From positions 62,001-126,000 of the forward strand of contig NZ_JBNJQR010000011.1 in NCBI RefSeq assembly GCF_050113715.1: DNA of 64,000 bases. Reading direction: 5' to 3'. The stretch's first letter is position 1. Every line of letters starts with the position of its first letter. Source of the DNA: Brevibacillus_H ginsengisoli. GTDB taxonomy: Bacteria; Bacillota; Bacilli; Brevibacillales; Brevibacillaceae. Below, piece by piece: positions 7,935 to 17,294 of the stretch. Position numbers and translations under genes: made by a program. The notes below the pieces were generated by a model. That model was not told the origin of the DNA and did not search any database. It worked only from the letters and a program-made list of their open reading frames with translations.

Positions 7935-9188
7935 CTAGCGATCAGCTAGCCTTTCCACTTGTATGCCCTCTTTTAGCCCTTGTGTTTGGGGATCGCGGAT
8001 AACGGAATCGCCTGGTTTCAAGCCTTCTTCGATCGCCACATCTTCCGCAGTTTCATATCCTTTTTTCACCACTTGCACGTGTGCTTTTCCATCTCTGACT
8101 ATCCATACGGCATCACCTTTGTTATAAGAAAACAGTGATGTTTTTGGCAAGACCAGTTTCTTTGCTTCTGTATGGATAGGAAAACTGACATCGACAGTTG
8201 AACCAATGATCAATGAGTTAGAAAGCTGAGTTGGTTGGACGCGCAACTTTATCTTGCGTTCTGTGATACCCAAAGGAGATACGGTTTCCACGGCTATTGA
8301 GGAGATTTGGCTCACTTTTCCGCTGATGATCACGTCTTTGTTTTTTCTTTTCTGCGTAATGGTTACATTCATACCTTCTTTAATATCCTGAAAATCCTCC
8401 TGCAAAATAGAAACTTCTACATACCAACGTTCAGTCTGAATAAGTGTCAGTACATTCGCTAGCGGAGCAAGGCTAGCTCCTTCTTTGTAGTCGATTTGTT
8501 TGATGATCCCGCTCATCGGGGCATATACCTTGCCATTCATCAATTGATCGTTTAGTTGGTCGATGCGGGCCTGGATTGACTGCTTGGAGCCTGCGAATTG
8601 CTCTTTCAGGCCCGATGGTGTTCGGCTTTGTTCTTTGAGCAGACGAAGAGCCTCCTCTTGTTGCGCTAGCCGATTCTTTTTGTCTAGATCGTTTTGCAGA
8701 ACCTGTTCATATTCTTCTTTGCTAATTGCATTGGCTTCGAAAAGAGCAAGGGACCGTTCCAATTCCTTGTCAGCCGTTTCCACCTGTAAATTGGCTTGAT
8801 CAATGGAAAGCTCCTGCTGTTTTAGCTGGGCGGAGTAAGGCGGAAGATAAGCAGAAGCGGCCTGACCAGAGATACTTGCCAATTGACCTTCGAGATCAGC
8901 CAATTGGAACTGGAGATCTTTTGTATTCAATGTAAACAGCAGGGAGCCTTTATTCACCCGGTCACCTACGTGAACGGCCATCTGTTCGATTCTCCCGCCT
9001 ATTTGAGAGCTTATCTGTACCTCTTTATCAGCCACGATGGTCCCTTCTTCAACCAAGGAATCTGTCAGCGTTTGCGGCTGTACCTGGATCAGTTCAACAG
9101 GTAGCGGTTTCATCCAACTGTACGCGCTATACCCTACAAGAACTAAGACGATTAGGCCGATTATGCTCCACTTTAATGGCTTTTTCAT
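7935..9188 (-). CDS. Efflux transporter periplasmic-adaptor-like subunit (HlyD/MacA family)
   Basis: 417-residue membrane-fusion protein. One N-terminal membrane anchor (WSIIGLIVLVLVGYSAYSW) is followed by a beta-barrel/lipoyl segment (VSQISSQIGGRIEQMAVHVGD-like). Next come a long coiled coil (~100-215, rich in Q, L, E and A) and C-terminal barrel domains (VYAPMSGIIKQIDYKEG; KLVLPKTSLFSYNKGDAVWIV). It would link the FtsX-type permease to the cell-wall side. It is the last gene of a three-gene operon with the permease and ATPase. The ATG at 9188 is preferred to a GTG at 9197 because AAAGGTG is about 11 nt upstream. Confidence 0.9.
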   Translation of the reverse strand: MKKPLKWSIIGLIVLVLVGYSAYSWMKPLPVELIQVQPQTLTDSLVEEGTIVADKEVQISSQIGGRIEQMAVHVGDRVNKGSLLFTLNTKDLQFQLADLEGQLASISGQAASAYLPPYSAQLKQQELSIDQANLQVETADKELERSLALFEANAISKEEYEQVLQNDLDKKNRLAQQEEALRLLKEQSRTPSGLKEQFAGSKQSIQARIDQLNDQLMNGKVYAPMSGIIKQIDYKEGASLAPLANVLTLIQTERWYVEVSILQEDFQDIKEGMNVTITQKRKNKDVIISGKVSQISSIAVETVSPLGITERKIKLRVQPTQLSNSLIIGSTVDVSFPIHTEAKKLVLPKTSLFSYNKGDAVWIVRDGKAHVQVVKKGYETAEDVAIEEGLKPGDSVIRDPQTQGLKEGIQVERLADR

Positions 9189-9217
9189 CGTACTCACACA
9201 CCTTTTTATGAGGGGAG

Positions 9218-11578
9218 TTACTCCCGATCTTTTAGAACCTCAATCATGGACATGCTTCTGATTTTCCTGGCGATGACACAATGGGCCAAAAGAATAGCCA
9301 CTACTGTAAAGAGTAGAGCAATCGTGTATGATGCTGCCGAAATCCCAATTGGCACGTTGAAAAGATCGCTATCCATAGATTTGATCAGAGGATATTTGAG
9401 CAATATAGAGACCGGCAGGCCGCACAGGATGGCAAAGGTGCCAATAAACCACTGTTCCAACGTAATCACTGACAATACTTCTCTTGATGTCATCCCTATC
9501 ACCCTGAGCGATGCCAATTCCCGCTGCCTTTCAGCAAGCGAGATCATGCTTGTATTGTAAACGATGGCAAATCCGGTAACCGCCGCAAACGCGAGCATGA
9601 TCCAAGTGAAGTAATTGTAAGAATCCAATAAAGCAAATAAGTTGGCAATCAGGCGGGCTTTGTCATCCATGGACAAAATCATGGCTTGATTGCGATATTT
9701 CTCAAATAGCCGAGAAACTATATCGTGCTCACCGGACAATACGACGGAAGTTACCATCTTCCCTTGTCCCAACTGGCGCTCCAGCGCGTTGATATCCATG
9801 TACGCACCCACACCGAGACTTTCTGGAACAATGGCGGATACGTTGAGAGTATATTCCTCTTGATTCGCCCACACGCTTTTTAGTTGCAAAAGAGATCCGA
9901 CTCGCGCACCCAATTCCTCAGCCAGTTTGCTTGACAAGATGATTCCATGTCCCGGAAGAGCAAGTCGCTCACCCTGTTCGTCATATAGTGTGAAGAGATG
10001 AGAATCCTGTTCAATGCCGGTAATAAGCATTTCTTTTTTATGCCAGTTGTGCGAAATCTCTACAGGGGCTTCCAGCAGTCCCTCCACACGTTTGATGCCA
10101 GGAAAATGACGAATTTCGTTTAGTACCGCCGTTTCGCTTTGAGGTGAGACAAACGTCATTTTCCCATCGTAAGTTTCTACTTGGCCATAATGAGTTTCGA
10201 TGATCTCACGGGAACCATCCTGAAAAGAAGAGAATATTGCCATCAGACTAAATGTCAGCATGATACCAAGAAAGCTGGAGAAACTCCGCTGTTTTTTCCG
10301 AAACACATTGCGTAATGCCATTTTCCCTTGAATCGTAAGGTTGCGCCAAAGGATTGGTACTTTTTCCAGAATGGTTCGACTGGCTGATAAAGGAGCAGGT
10401 GGTCGCATCGCTTCTGCTGGTGAGAGCTGCAGTACGGATCGGCAGCCCATAAAGCCGGCCAAAAGGCAAAATGAGACGGAAAGAGCCATGCTAAATAGCA
10501 ACCAACGATAGGAAAATTCCTTGGTGATCCCAGGTAAATTGAAGACACCTTCATAGACGGCAGTAAATGGCGAGGCAAGCATTACGCCGATGTATCCTCC
10601 GAGCAAGCCGCCGATTAAACCGATAATCAAAGCATGGGACAGGTAATGGAAAAGTATATCCTGATTGGCAAATCCAAATGCCTTCAGGATTCCGATCTGA
10701 CCACGTTGGATTTCTACCATTCGTTTTAAAACAATGTAAAGAATAGCTGCTGCCACAAGCAAAAACAGGATCGGCATGGAGGCTGCCATCGATCGCAAAC
10801 CGTTCAATTTTTGTGACAATATGGAATCGCTTGTATGATCCTTGCGCGAATAGATGTGCTTTAGTCCGTATTTTTCCAATCTGGGTTTAAGCCGCTCCTC
10901 TACGTCATCGTTAGAAACCCCTGGCTTCAATGTAAAACTGAGCAGGTTGGCAGACCCGTGATTGGAAAAGAGTGATTCAATTGTCTCATCTGGAATATAG
11001 CCAATTCCAAACGTCTTAGGAGAAGTAAACAGAACCCCGCCTACCCCCAATGCATAAATGAAAGACGGGCTCTGTCCACTTCCGGCAATGATCAGATCCA
11101 CCTTTTTTCCGTTAATCAATAGAGACAAGTGATCATGTGGTTTCAGATTGTTTGTTTTTAAAAAGTTTGCATCCAACCAGATTTGCCGTTTTTGTTTGGA
11201 AGCGTAAGGTTCTCCTATGAGTTTGACCCCGTTTAGAGCTTCTTTCTTATTCGCTGGAAAGGATACGAGTCGCAGTGTCACGTTATCCTGGTTTGCTTCC
11301 GTAACGACGCGAACATCTTTGATCATCTGCCCCTCGATTTGTGCGACTCCCTCGATTCCACTCAAGTGCTGGATCTCACCTGCGGGAATATCCACCAATT
11401 CGGCAAATCCATCAGCAAAATGATACTGTTGATAAAAGGCGCTTTTGGCTCTGTCCAAATTTTCAATCACCATCGAGGTTGAAGAGAAAAAAACAAGGCC
11501 GATCATGATCACAGCGATGCATGCAAGATACGATGATCTGTTCTGCCACAAGTCACGACGCAATTTTCGCCACAGCAT
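9218..11578 (-). CDS. ABC transporter permease, two FtsX domains (MacB-like exporter)
   Basis: 786 residues. The architecture is an N-terminal membrane helix (res ~15-35), an extracytoplasmic MacB-type domain, then three helices around res 265-390 (FLLVAAAILYIVLKRM, HALIIGLIGGLLGGYIG, WLLFSMALSVSFCLLAGF). A second copy of the same plan follows, with a helix near res 435 and a C-terminal triplet ending at MSMIEVLKDRE. This duplicated FtsX arrangement is typical of exporters rather than importers. The start ATG overlaps the ATPase stop (TGATG), so translation is coupled; GAGGAGG lies upstream. Confidence 0.9.
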   Translation of the reverse strand: MLWRKLRRDLWQNRSSYLACIAVIMIGLVFFSSTSMVIENLDRAKSAFYQQYHFADGFAELVDIPAGEIQHLSGIEGVAQIEGQMIKDVRVVTEANQDNVTLRLVSFPANKKEALNGVKLIGEPYASKQKRQIWLDANFLKTNNLKPHDHLSLLINGKKVDLIIAGSGQSPSFIYALGVGGVLFTSPKTFGIGYIPDETIESLFSNHGSANLLSFTLKPGVSNDDVEERLKPRLEKYGLKHIYSRKDHTSDSILSQKLNGLRSMAASMPILFLLVAAAILYIVLKRMVEIQRGQIGILKAFGFANQDILFHYLSHALIIGLIGGLLGGYIGVMLASPFTAVYEGVFNLPGITKEFSYRWLLFSMALSVSFCLLAGFMGCRSVLQLSPAEAMRPPAPLSASRTILEKVPILWRNLTIQGKMALRNVFRKKQRSFSSFLGIMLTFSLMAIFSSFQDGSREIIETHYGQVETYDGKMTFVSPQSETAVLNEIRHFPGIKRVEGLLEAPVEISHNWHKKEMLITGIEQDSHLFTLYDEQGERLALPGHGIILSSKLAEELGARVGSLLQLKSVWANQEEYTLNVSAIVPESLGVGAYMDINALERQLGQGKMVTSVVLSGEHDIVSRLFEKYRNQAMILSMDDKARLIANLFALLDSYNYFTWIMLAFAAVTGFAIVYNTSMISLAERQRELASLRVIGMTSREVLSVITLEQWFIGTFAILCGLPVSILLKYPLIKSMDSDLFNVPIGISAASYTIALLFTVVAILLAHCVIARKIRSMSMIEVLKDRE

Positions 11579-12282
11579 CACCAGATTACCTCCTCTGGTG
11601 ACCGTGGTTGTTCGATGGTTCTGATACTTGCAATCATTCCGTCTTTTACATGGAAAACACGATCAGCCATTTCAGCAATACCGGCATTATGCGTGATGAG
11701 AATGACCGTTTTTCCATACCGTCTACTGTATTCCCGCAGAACTTTAAGTACAACAATTCCTGTCTCTGAATCAAGCGCTCCTGTAGGTTCGTCACAAAGC
11801 AATAACTGAGGGTTTTTGGCAATGGCTCTCGCAATCGCCACCCGCTGCTGTTGACCACCTGACATCTGTGATGGAAAATGGTTCAGCTGATCGACAAGCC
11901 CAAGTTCAGTTAGTACATCAAGCGCAGGAAGTGGGTTTTTCACTATTTCGCAGGACAACAGCACATTTTCCAAAGCGGTAAGGTTCGGCATGAGATTATA
12001 AAATTGAAAGACGAAGCCTATTGTGTGACGCCTGTAACGGGTAAGTTCATGATCACTCATATTCTGCATGGGACGACCATGATAGTACAACTCGCCAGAA
12101 CTTACTCGGTCCATTCCGCCAATAATGTTGAGCAAAGTACTTTTTCCCGAACCGCTCGGACCAAGGACGACAACGAATTCCCCTTCGTAAATATTGAAGT
12201 TGACCGAATTGAGTACATCTACCCGTACTTCTCCCATCTGATACCACTTGCGAATGTTCTTGCCTTCCAACAGTACGTTCAT
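11578..12282 (-). CDS. ABC transporter ATP-binding protein (LolD/MacB type)
   Basis: 234 residues with complete nucleotide-binding motifs: Walker A GPSGSGKST, Q-loop VFQFYNLMPNLT, signature SGGQQQRVAIARA, Walker B LLLCDEPTGALD and the H-loop (VILITHN). The sequence groups with exporters whose permeases carry FtsX domains, in line with the next gene. First gene of the operon. The ATG at 12282 has GGAG 8 nt upstream; longer readings into the promoter region are not supported. Confidence 0.93.
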   Translation of the reverse strand: MNVLLEGKNIRKWYQMGEVRVDVLNSVNFNIYEGEFVVVLGPSGSGKSTLLNIIGGMDRVSSGELYYHGRPMQNMSDHELTRYRRHTIGFVFQFYNLMPNLTALENVLLSCEIVKNPLPALDVLTELGLVDQLNHFPSQMSGGQQQRVAIARAIAKNPQLLLCDEPTGALDSETGIVVLKVLREYSRRYGKTVILITHNAGIAEMADRVFHVKDGMIASIRTIEQPRSPEEVIW

Positions 12283-12360
12283 GTCATCAACTCCACTTAG
12301 GCTCTCTCTTTGCAAATTGGAGAGAATATAGAACAATTGCACTTCGAACAAATTTGAACA

Positions 12361-12392
12361 AAATGAAACGAAACATTTAAATTGTTTCATTT
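12361..12392. promoter_or_regulatory. Probable operator of the TetR-family regulator
   Basis: A perfect 9-bp inverted repeat (AAATGAAAC ... GTTTCATTT, 14-nt spacer) with a nested GAAACA/TGTTTC pair lies between the divergent ABC operon and the TetR gene. Position and symmetry fit autoregulation plus control of the exporter. Confidence 0.6.
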
Positions 12393-12479
12393 TATGAGTT
12401 CATGGTATGATAATCAAAAGAAAAGTTCAACAGTCAAAATAAAAAATTTATGAAATGGCAAAATCATGAGGTGACTCGT

Positions 12480-13082
12480 GTGGATCAAAGTAATGAACGA
12501 GTAAACAAAAAAAGAGCCGCTATCCTGACAGCGGCCAAAAAATTGTTAAAACAGTACCATCCGAATAAAGTTAGCATTCGTGATATTGCTTCAGAAGCGG
12601 ATGTCTCTGTTGTGACGATTTATAATCATTTCCAACATAAAGAGGGATTGATTTTCCACATTGTTAAACAAATGGTGGAAGATCAGATTGAGTATACCCG
12701 ATCGGTTTTGGAGAGCGCAGGCGATTTTCAGGAAAAACTACAAATACTAATGATGAATAAAAGCAAGACAATCGCCGATTTTCACCCAGAGTTTTTCAAT
12801 TATATGATGGGTCAGTCTGGATTAGTTACGTACCTGAGTGAGATATCCCATTCGATCAGTTTCCCCCTGCTTCAACAATTAATCGAACAAGGCAAAGAGG
12901 AAGGTGCTATTGCCGAAGATATGCCAATCTCCCTGATTATGAGTGTGTTTGAGCTTTATTCTCGAGACATGACCTCCCGAAACAGCATTTTATTATCCAA
13001 CCATAACATTGCAAACGAATATGAAAAAATCGCGGAGATCTTGATCTACGGAATTTCCGGAAAAAAGCAAGAAGGTAAGTGA
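12480..13082 (+). CDS. TetR/AcrR family transcriptional regulator
   Basis: 200 residues. The N-terminal HTH is clear (RAAILTAAKKLLKQYHPNKV ... IRDIASEADVSVVTIYNHFQ). The helical ligand domain follows and has no recognisable effector signature. It is divergent from the ABC export operon and probably represses it through the palindrome in the shared intergenic region. The GTG at 12480 is chosen because GAGGTGA ends 5 nt upstream; the ATG at 12450 lacks a ribosome site. Confidence 0.88.
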   Translation: MDQSNERVNKKRAAILTAAKKLLKQYHPNKVSIRDIASEADVSVVTIYNHFQHKEGLIFHIVKQMVEDQIEYTRSVLESAGDFQEKLQILMMNKSKTIADFHPEFFNYMMGQSGLVTYLSEISHSISFPLLQQLIEQGKEEGAIAEDMPISLIMSVFELYSRDMTSRNSILLSNHNIANEYEKIAEILIYGISGKKQEGK

Positions 13083-13143
13083 ATAGTATTCGCCAAAAGA
13101 GGCATACACTAAATTACCGAATCTTGCATGCGTGTTTCGTATT

Positions 13144-13176
13144 TGGCTACTCTAACTAGAGTAGCCTCTTTTTTAG
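13144..13176 (+). terminator. Terminator of tetR-like gene
   Basis: GGCTACTCT-AACT-AGAGTAGCC followed by TCTTTTTT. Confidence 0.85.
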
Positions 13177-13285
13177 AAAAAACTTTTTTGCAGAAGAAAA
13201 ATTTTTTATCTTCAGACTTCGCTTTATTAAATTTTTTGTGTACAATTATATGTATCATGGCAGAAGAAAGTGAGGTACATACCCG

Positions 13286-14398
13286 ATGAAAGATCCACGT
13301 TTAGTTCAGCTTGCTGATAATTTAGTCAATTACTCTACTCGCGTACAGCCAGGAGAAAATGTACTGATTTACGCGATTGGTCAAGTTCCTGAGTTAGTTA
13401 AGGCTGTTGTTCAAAAAGTATATGAAGCTGGCGGAAATCCATATGTGCAATTGATTGACCAAACCATTCAACGCGAATTGTTGATGGGAATCAAGGAAGA
13501 ACAGTTAGCCGTCATGAGAGAAGCAGACGTTACTTTCATGAAAAAGATGGACTGCTACATCGGCATTAGAAGCGGCGATAACATTAACGAATTGTCCGAC
13601 GTGCCAAGCGATAACATGAGCCTCTACAACCGCTTATTCCAACGCCCGGTGATGGATGTCCGCGTACCGGAAACCAAATGGGTTGTCCTGCGTTATCCGA
13701 ACGCTTCCATGGCTCAATTGGCAAATATGAGCACCTCCGCTTTTGAAGATTTCTACTTCAGAGTGTGCAACCTTGATTACAGCCACATGTCTAAGGCAAT
13801 GGACAATCTGGTTGCATTGATGGAAAAAACCGATAAAGTTCGAATTACTGGACCAGGTACCGACCTGACCTTCTCTATCAAAGGAATCCCGGCAATCAAA
13901 TGTGCGGGTAACTACAATATTCCAGACGGTGAAGTATTCACAGCACCTGTAAAAGACTCTGTTAACGGTGTCATCTCTTACAACACGCCGTCTCCTTACA
14001 ACGGCTATACCTATGAGAATGTGAAGCTGACCTTCAAGGACGGTAAAATTATCGAAGCAACCGCTAACGATACGGAGCGTATTAACAAGATTTTTGATAC
14101 AGATGAAGGCGCACGCTATGTTGGGGAATTCGCGATCGGTGTCAATCCTTATATCCAAAACCCGATGAAGGATATTCTGTTTGACGAGAAGATCGACGGA
14201 AGCTTCCACTTCACTCCTGGTCAATCCTATGATGAGGCGCCGAATGGCAACAAATCCTCCATTCACTGGGATCTTGTCAATATTCAGCGTCCTGAGTGGG
14301 GCGGCGGCGAAATCTACTTTGACGATCAATTAATTCGTAAAGATGGCCGTTTCGTCTTGCCGGAATTGGAATGCCTCAATCCTGAGAACCTTAAATAG
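13286..14398 (+). CDS. M29 family metallo-aminopeptidase (AmpS/PepS type)
   Basis: 370-residue cytoplasmic exopeptidase that releases N-terminal residues using a dinuclear metal centre. Family features are the N-terminal domain (NYSTRVQPGENVLIYAIGQV) and C-terminal metal-ligand segments (GEFAIGVNPYIQNPMKDILFDEKI, split by one residue; GSFHFTPGQ; SSIHWDLV). The length is normal for the family (about 370-410). The ATG at 13286 follows AAGTGAGG. It stands alone, ending at a strong bidirectional terminator shared with the convergent PadR gene. Confidence 0.9.
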   Translation: MKDPRLVQLADNLVNYSTRVQPGENVLIYAIGQVPELVKAVVQKVYEAGGNPYVQLIDQTIQRELLMGIKEEQLAVMREADVTFMKKMDCYIGIRSGDNINELSDVPSDNMSLYNRLFQRPVMDVRVPETKWVVLRYPNASMAQLANMSTSAFEDFYFRVCNLDYSHMSKAMDNLVALMEKTDKVRITGPGTDLTFSIKGIPAIKCAGNYNIPDGEVFTAPVKDSVNGVISYNTPSPYNGYTYENVKLTFKDGKIIEATANDTERINKIFDTDEGARYVGEFAIGVNPYIQNPMKDILFDEKIDGSFHFTPGQSYDEAPNGNKSSIHWDLVNIQRPEWGGGEIYFDDQLIRKDGRFVLPELECLNPENLK

Positions 14399-14410
14399 GG
14401 AGAAAAATAA

Positions 14411-14441
14411 GAAACCCAGCACATCAAATGTGCTGGGTTTC
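14411..14441. terminator. Bidirectional terminator, aminopeptidase / padR-like
   Basis: Perfect 13-bp stem GAAACCCAGCACA / TGTGCTGGGTTTC with a 5-nt loop, followed by TTTTT. Confidence 0.9.
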
Positions 14442-14444
14442 TTT

Positions 14445-14981
14445 TTAGTTTACGCTGGCATGTAGGCCGTTCAGGATTCGATCTCGATTAGTCTCCATAA
14501 AGTCACGTGTGGAATCGATCAGGTGGAGGGAAAGCTCCCAACACATTCTCTGATAATCGTCGAGTCCTTCCCCCTGTTCAGTGAATCTTTTCTCCATTTG
14601 CTCGAAATGTTGTTTCTCGAACGTGATGCTGTTATCAAAGAGTGTCTCCAGCTCATCTTTGCTTCTAAGAGAGCCAAAGAATATTTTTACTAACAGATCG
14701 GAGCGAAGCATCGGAAGTTGAATCGGCGTATTGATTTCCGTGAGAAACAGTTGTTTCCCCTCTTCCGTAATGTTGTAGAGGATTTTATTCGGTTTCCCGG
14801 ATTGAACGATTTCCCGCTTGGTTACATAGCCTTCTTGTTCCATTTTGCGCAAGGCAGGATAGATCGCTCCATAGCTGGCATCGTAAAAAAAGCCGATATG
14901 ATTGGAAAAAGCTTGCTTGATATCATACCCACTCATTTCACCATAATTCAGAAAACCTAGAATAATCGTTTTAACGTCCAT
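14445..14981 (-). CDS. PadR family transcriptional regulator
   Basis: 178 residues. The N-terminal winged helix (ILGFLNYGEMSGYDIKQAFS ... YGAIYPALRKMEQEGYVTKR) has the GAIYPAL motif typical of PadR. The C-terminal part is the helical dimerisation/ligand domain of the Vir (subfamily-2) type. The target is unknown: neighbours are convergent, or 220 bp away across its own promoter. The ATG at 14981 follows a GGAGGCC ribosome site. Confidence 0.9.
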   Translation of the reverse strand: MDVKTIILGFLNYGEMSGYDIKQAFSNHIGFFYDASYGAIYPALRKMEQEGYVTKREIVQSGKPNKILYNITEEGKQLFLTEINTPIQLPMLRSDLLVKIFFGSLRSKDELETLFDNSITFEKQHFEQMEKRFTEQGEGLDDYQRMCWELSLHLIDSTRDFMETNRDRILNGLHASVN

Positions 14982-15203
14982 TTAAAGGCCTCCAGGTACA
15001 TCACTAATTTTGAAATATATTCGTATTTTTTTGAAATAACCTTTACTTACATTATAAAAGTAATTTCTTTAGTATATCAATACAATCGCAAAACTTTTTA
15101 CCACGAGTTTACAGTAAATCTTTCGGCAAACCAAATAAATGGGCGTTCCTCTCACGTTTCTTTGCCATACAATGATACATACCTAATCAGGGGTGATCGA
15201 ACG

Positions 15204-15917
15204 GTGAAACGCAAAAAATGGTCGACCTTTGTGAAAAGTACTTCCGTTATCAACAGCCTACATCCACTCAACTTTTTGGTGCCCCTAGTGGAACAGGTAA
15301 AAGACGGTGTCGTTTCCATCATCACTCAAGATACTCCCAATTCCAAAGACATCAACAAATTGATACAAAACTTCCTTGGAATGAAGGCGAACCCTGAAGA
15401 TCTTACCGAACGCAGTTTTGGTTCAGGCTTTATTATCAACCCCAGAGGATATATCTTGACAAGCGAACACGTTATCGGTAAATCAAAGAACATTATGGTA
15501 AAGCTTTGGAACGGGAGAATCTTTGACGCCAAACTAATATACGCTGATGCGAAACGAGATTTTGCTATTATCAAAATACAGGCTGATTTTCCGCTATCCC
15601 CTTTGCCTCTTGGGGACTCCGCTTCAACCAAGGTTGGCGAATGGGTCATTAGTGTAGGTGCTCCACTAGGCTTAGAGAATTCGGTTACTTGCGGGATTAT
15701 TAGCGCCAAAAACAGACGCTTACAAGTCTCTCACCGATATTATGAAGAGATCTTCCAGACAGACGCAGCCATCAACCCAGGGAATAGTGGCGGGCCGCTG
15801 ATCAACCTCAGGGGTGAAGTGGTTGGAATGAACGCGTTCATCATCCAGTCGAGTCAATCATTAGGCTTTGCGATTGGCATCAATTCACTTAAGCCCCATC
15901 TTCAAAAAAATATGTAA
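15204..15917 (+). CDS. Trypsin-like serine protease, HtrA/DegP-type without PDZ domain
   Basis: 237 residues. The chymotrypsin-fold protease domain is complete, with predicted triad His89 (ILTSEHV), Asp119 (AKRDFAIIKI) and Ser195 (INPGNSGGPL). HtrA proteins normally carry one or two PDZ domains; this one stops right after the protease domain. There is no clear signal peptide or membrane anchor in the N-terminal 40 residues, so a cytoplasmic or spore-internal location is possible. The start is GTG at 15204 behind AGGGGTGA. It ends at a strong terminator. The substrate is unknown. Confidence 0.88.
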   Translation: MKRKKWSTFVKSTSVINSLHPLNFLVPLVEQVKDGVVSIITQDTPNSKDINKLIQNFLGMKANPEDLTERSFGSGFIINPRGYILTSEHVIGKSKNIMVKLWNGRIFDAKLIYADAKRDFAIIKIQADFPLSPLPLGDSASTKVGEWVISVGAPLGLENSVTCGIISAKNRRLQVSHRYYEEIFQTDAAINPGNSGGPLINLRGEVVGMNAFIIQSSQSLGFAIGINSLKPHLQKNM

Positions 15918-15920
15918 CAA

Positions 15921-15957
15921 AGTAAAAGGAAGAGCGTAGTTGGCTCTTCCTTTTACT
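15921..15957. terminator. Terminator of htrA-like gene
   Basis: Perfect 15-bp inverted repeat AGTAAAAGGAAGAGC / GCTCTTCCTTTTACT with a 7-nt loop. It can serve both strands. Confidence 0.9.
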
Positions 15958-15965
15958 GTTCAACC

Positions 15966-16118
15966 TTATACATCAGTCGTGTCTTGTTTTTTCAAAGCAA
16001 GCAGGTAAACTGATTCTCCCTGCAGATTTAATTCTGCTTCAGCCTTTTGAAGATTGGCTAATTGCTGACCATCCAATTCGGCTAATGGTAATTGGTCAAG
16101 ATGATTATATTTGTCCAT
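15966..16118 (-). CDS. Small uncharacterised protein (50 aa)
   Basis: Reads MDKYNHLDQLPLAELDGQQL, then ANLQKAEAELNLQGESVYLL and ALKKQDTTDV, with a GGAGG ribosome site 4 nt before the ATG. The composition is that of a soluble amphipathic helical peptide with no transmembrane or zinc motif. I do not recognise a family. It is flanked by a terminator at its 3' end and by a palindrome upstream, which supports its being a real gene. Confidence 0.65.
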   Translation of the reverse strand: MDKYNHLDQLPLAELDGQQLANLQKAEAELNLQGESVYLLALKKQDTTDV

Positions 16119-16131
16119 ACGCCCTCCAAAT

Positions 16132-16149
16132 TTGACAATATTGTGTCAA
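16132..16149. promoter_or_regulatory. Palindrome upstream of the 50-aa gene
   Basis: TTGACA-N6-TGTCAA, containing the perfect palindrome ACAATATTGT, lies 14 bp upstream of the small minus-strand gene. It could be an operator. I cannot assign a regulator. Confidence 0.35.
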
Positions 16150-16353
16150 TCATTTAAATTCTTGTAATAATTGACTTGTCATAGCATTTCCCAATGGACA
16201 TTGGATTATGAATCATTGTAGACTCTACTATGGTACATATTTCCTTGCGTTTACTCCTGTTAAATTATCCCTCTCACCTCGACGTTACTTCTACAGCCTG
16301 ATACAGCCTTTTTTGGATATAGATGGTGTTTGAACAGCTCCGGAGGGTTCATT

Positions 16354-17241
16354 ATGACTAAATTAATCCGAAGATGGAACCTTGTCTTCTCTTCATTATT
16401 GCTTATTTTGTTCCTTTCCACTTTCGGATATGAATTTTATCTAAGTGAGAAAATGAAGCTTCTTTTGCCTGACCAGATTTCTAATTTTCAATTGATCATG
16501 ATTATTAGTTCTGTCATTATTTCCGCCTTGATTTTGGGTGGCTGGTTCAGTGTGCATCTTCTGTCTCACCGCTTACATCGAGAAGAAGTGCATCATAAAC
16601 AGATGTTTTTTAATACCATTCGCGCATTGAGCAAGACACTCGAGGCCAAAGATCAATATACGCACGGACACAGCGAACGAGTCGCGCTGCTTTCTCGTGA
16701 AATCGCCCGTATTCGTAGCTTCTCTGAACGCGATATTCTCCTTGTTTATCTATCTGGTCTTGTCCATGATATCGGCAAGGTAGGTATTCCCTCCGCCATT
16801 TTACATAAGACAGATCGTTTGACAGATGAAGAATACTCCATGATCAAAAAACACCCTACGCTCGGCGTGCAGATCCTGGAGAGGATTAAGGAGTTAGCTC
16901 CACTCATTCCTGGTGTTGCTTATCATCATGAGCGGTTTGACGGGAAAGGATATCCCAATGGTTTAAAAGGAGATCAAATTCCGGAGATGGCGAGAATTAT
17001 GGCGGTAGCCGACGCATTTGACGCGATGACCTCAGATCGCCCTTATCGTAAAGCGATGCCAATGGAAAAAGCGATTGCTATTCTGGAAGAGAATCGCGGC
17101 ACCCAATTCGACCCTACTGTGGTGGATGATTTCTTAAGTATTATTCGTGAAGAACAAGTGCTACAGGCCTTTATGAAGACAAAGGATACGGATTCCTTCC
17201 TTTACGATCTCACTCTATCCGCGGATAAAGTGGCCTTGTGA
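16354..17241 (+). CDS. Membrane HD-GYP domain phosphodiesterase
   Basis: 295 residues. Two N-terminal transmembrane helices (~9-29 and ~47-69) precede a cytoplasmic HD-GYP domain. Metal-site motifs are present: HGHSERVALLSREIARI, GLVHDIGKVGIP, IKKHPTLGVQIL, YHHERFDGKGYPNGLKGDQI and ADAFDAMTSDRPYRK. The family hydrolyses cyclic di-GMP or related cyclic dinucleotides. No sensor domain is seen between the helices, so the input is unclear. The start is the ATG at 16354, 7 nt after GGAGG. It converges on the PrmC-like gene across a shared terminator. Confidence 0.92.
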   Translation: MTKLIRRWNLVFSSLLLILFLSTFGYEFYLSEKMKLLLPDQISNFQLIMIISSVIISALILGGWFSVHLLSHRLHREEVHHKQMFFNTIRALSKTLEAKDQYTHGHSERVALLSREIARIRSFSERDILLVYLSGLVHDIGKVGIPSAILHKTDRLTDEEYSMIKKHPTLGVQILERIKELAPLIPGVAYHHERFDGKGYPNGLKGDQIPEMARIMAVADAFDAMTSDRPYRKAMPMEKAIAILEENRGTQFDPTVVDDFLSIIREEQVLQAFMKTKDTDSFLYDLTLSADKVAL

Positions 17242-17264
17242 ATTGTCAACCCACTAACCAGTCT

Positions 17265-17294
17265 AACCCCCTACGTCAAAAACGTCAGGGGGTT
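17265..17294. terminator. Shared terminator, HD-GYP gene and PrmC-like gene
   Basis: AACCCCCTACGT / ACGTCAGGGGGTT stem. The stop codon of the minus-strand methyltransferase lies inside it. Confidence 0.75.
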
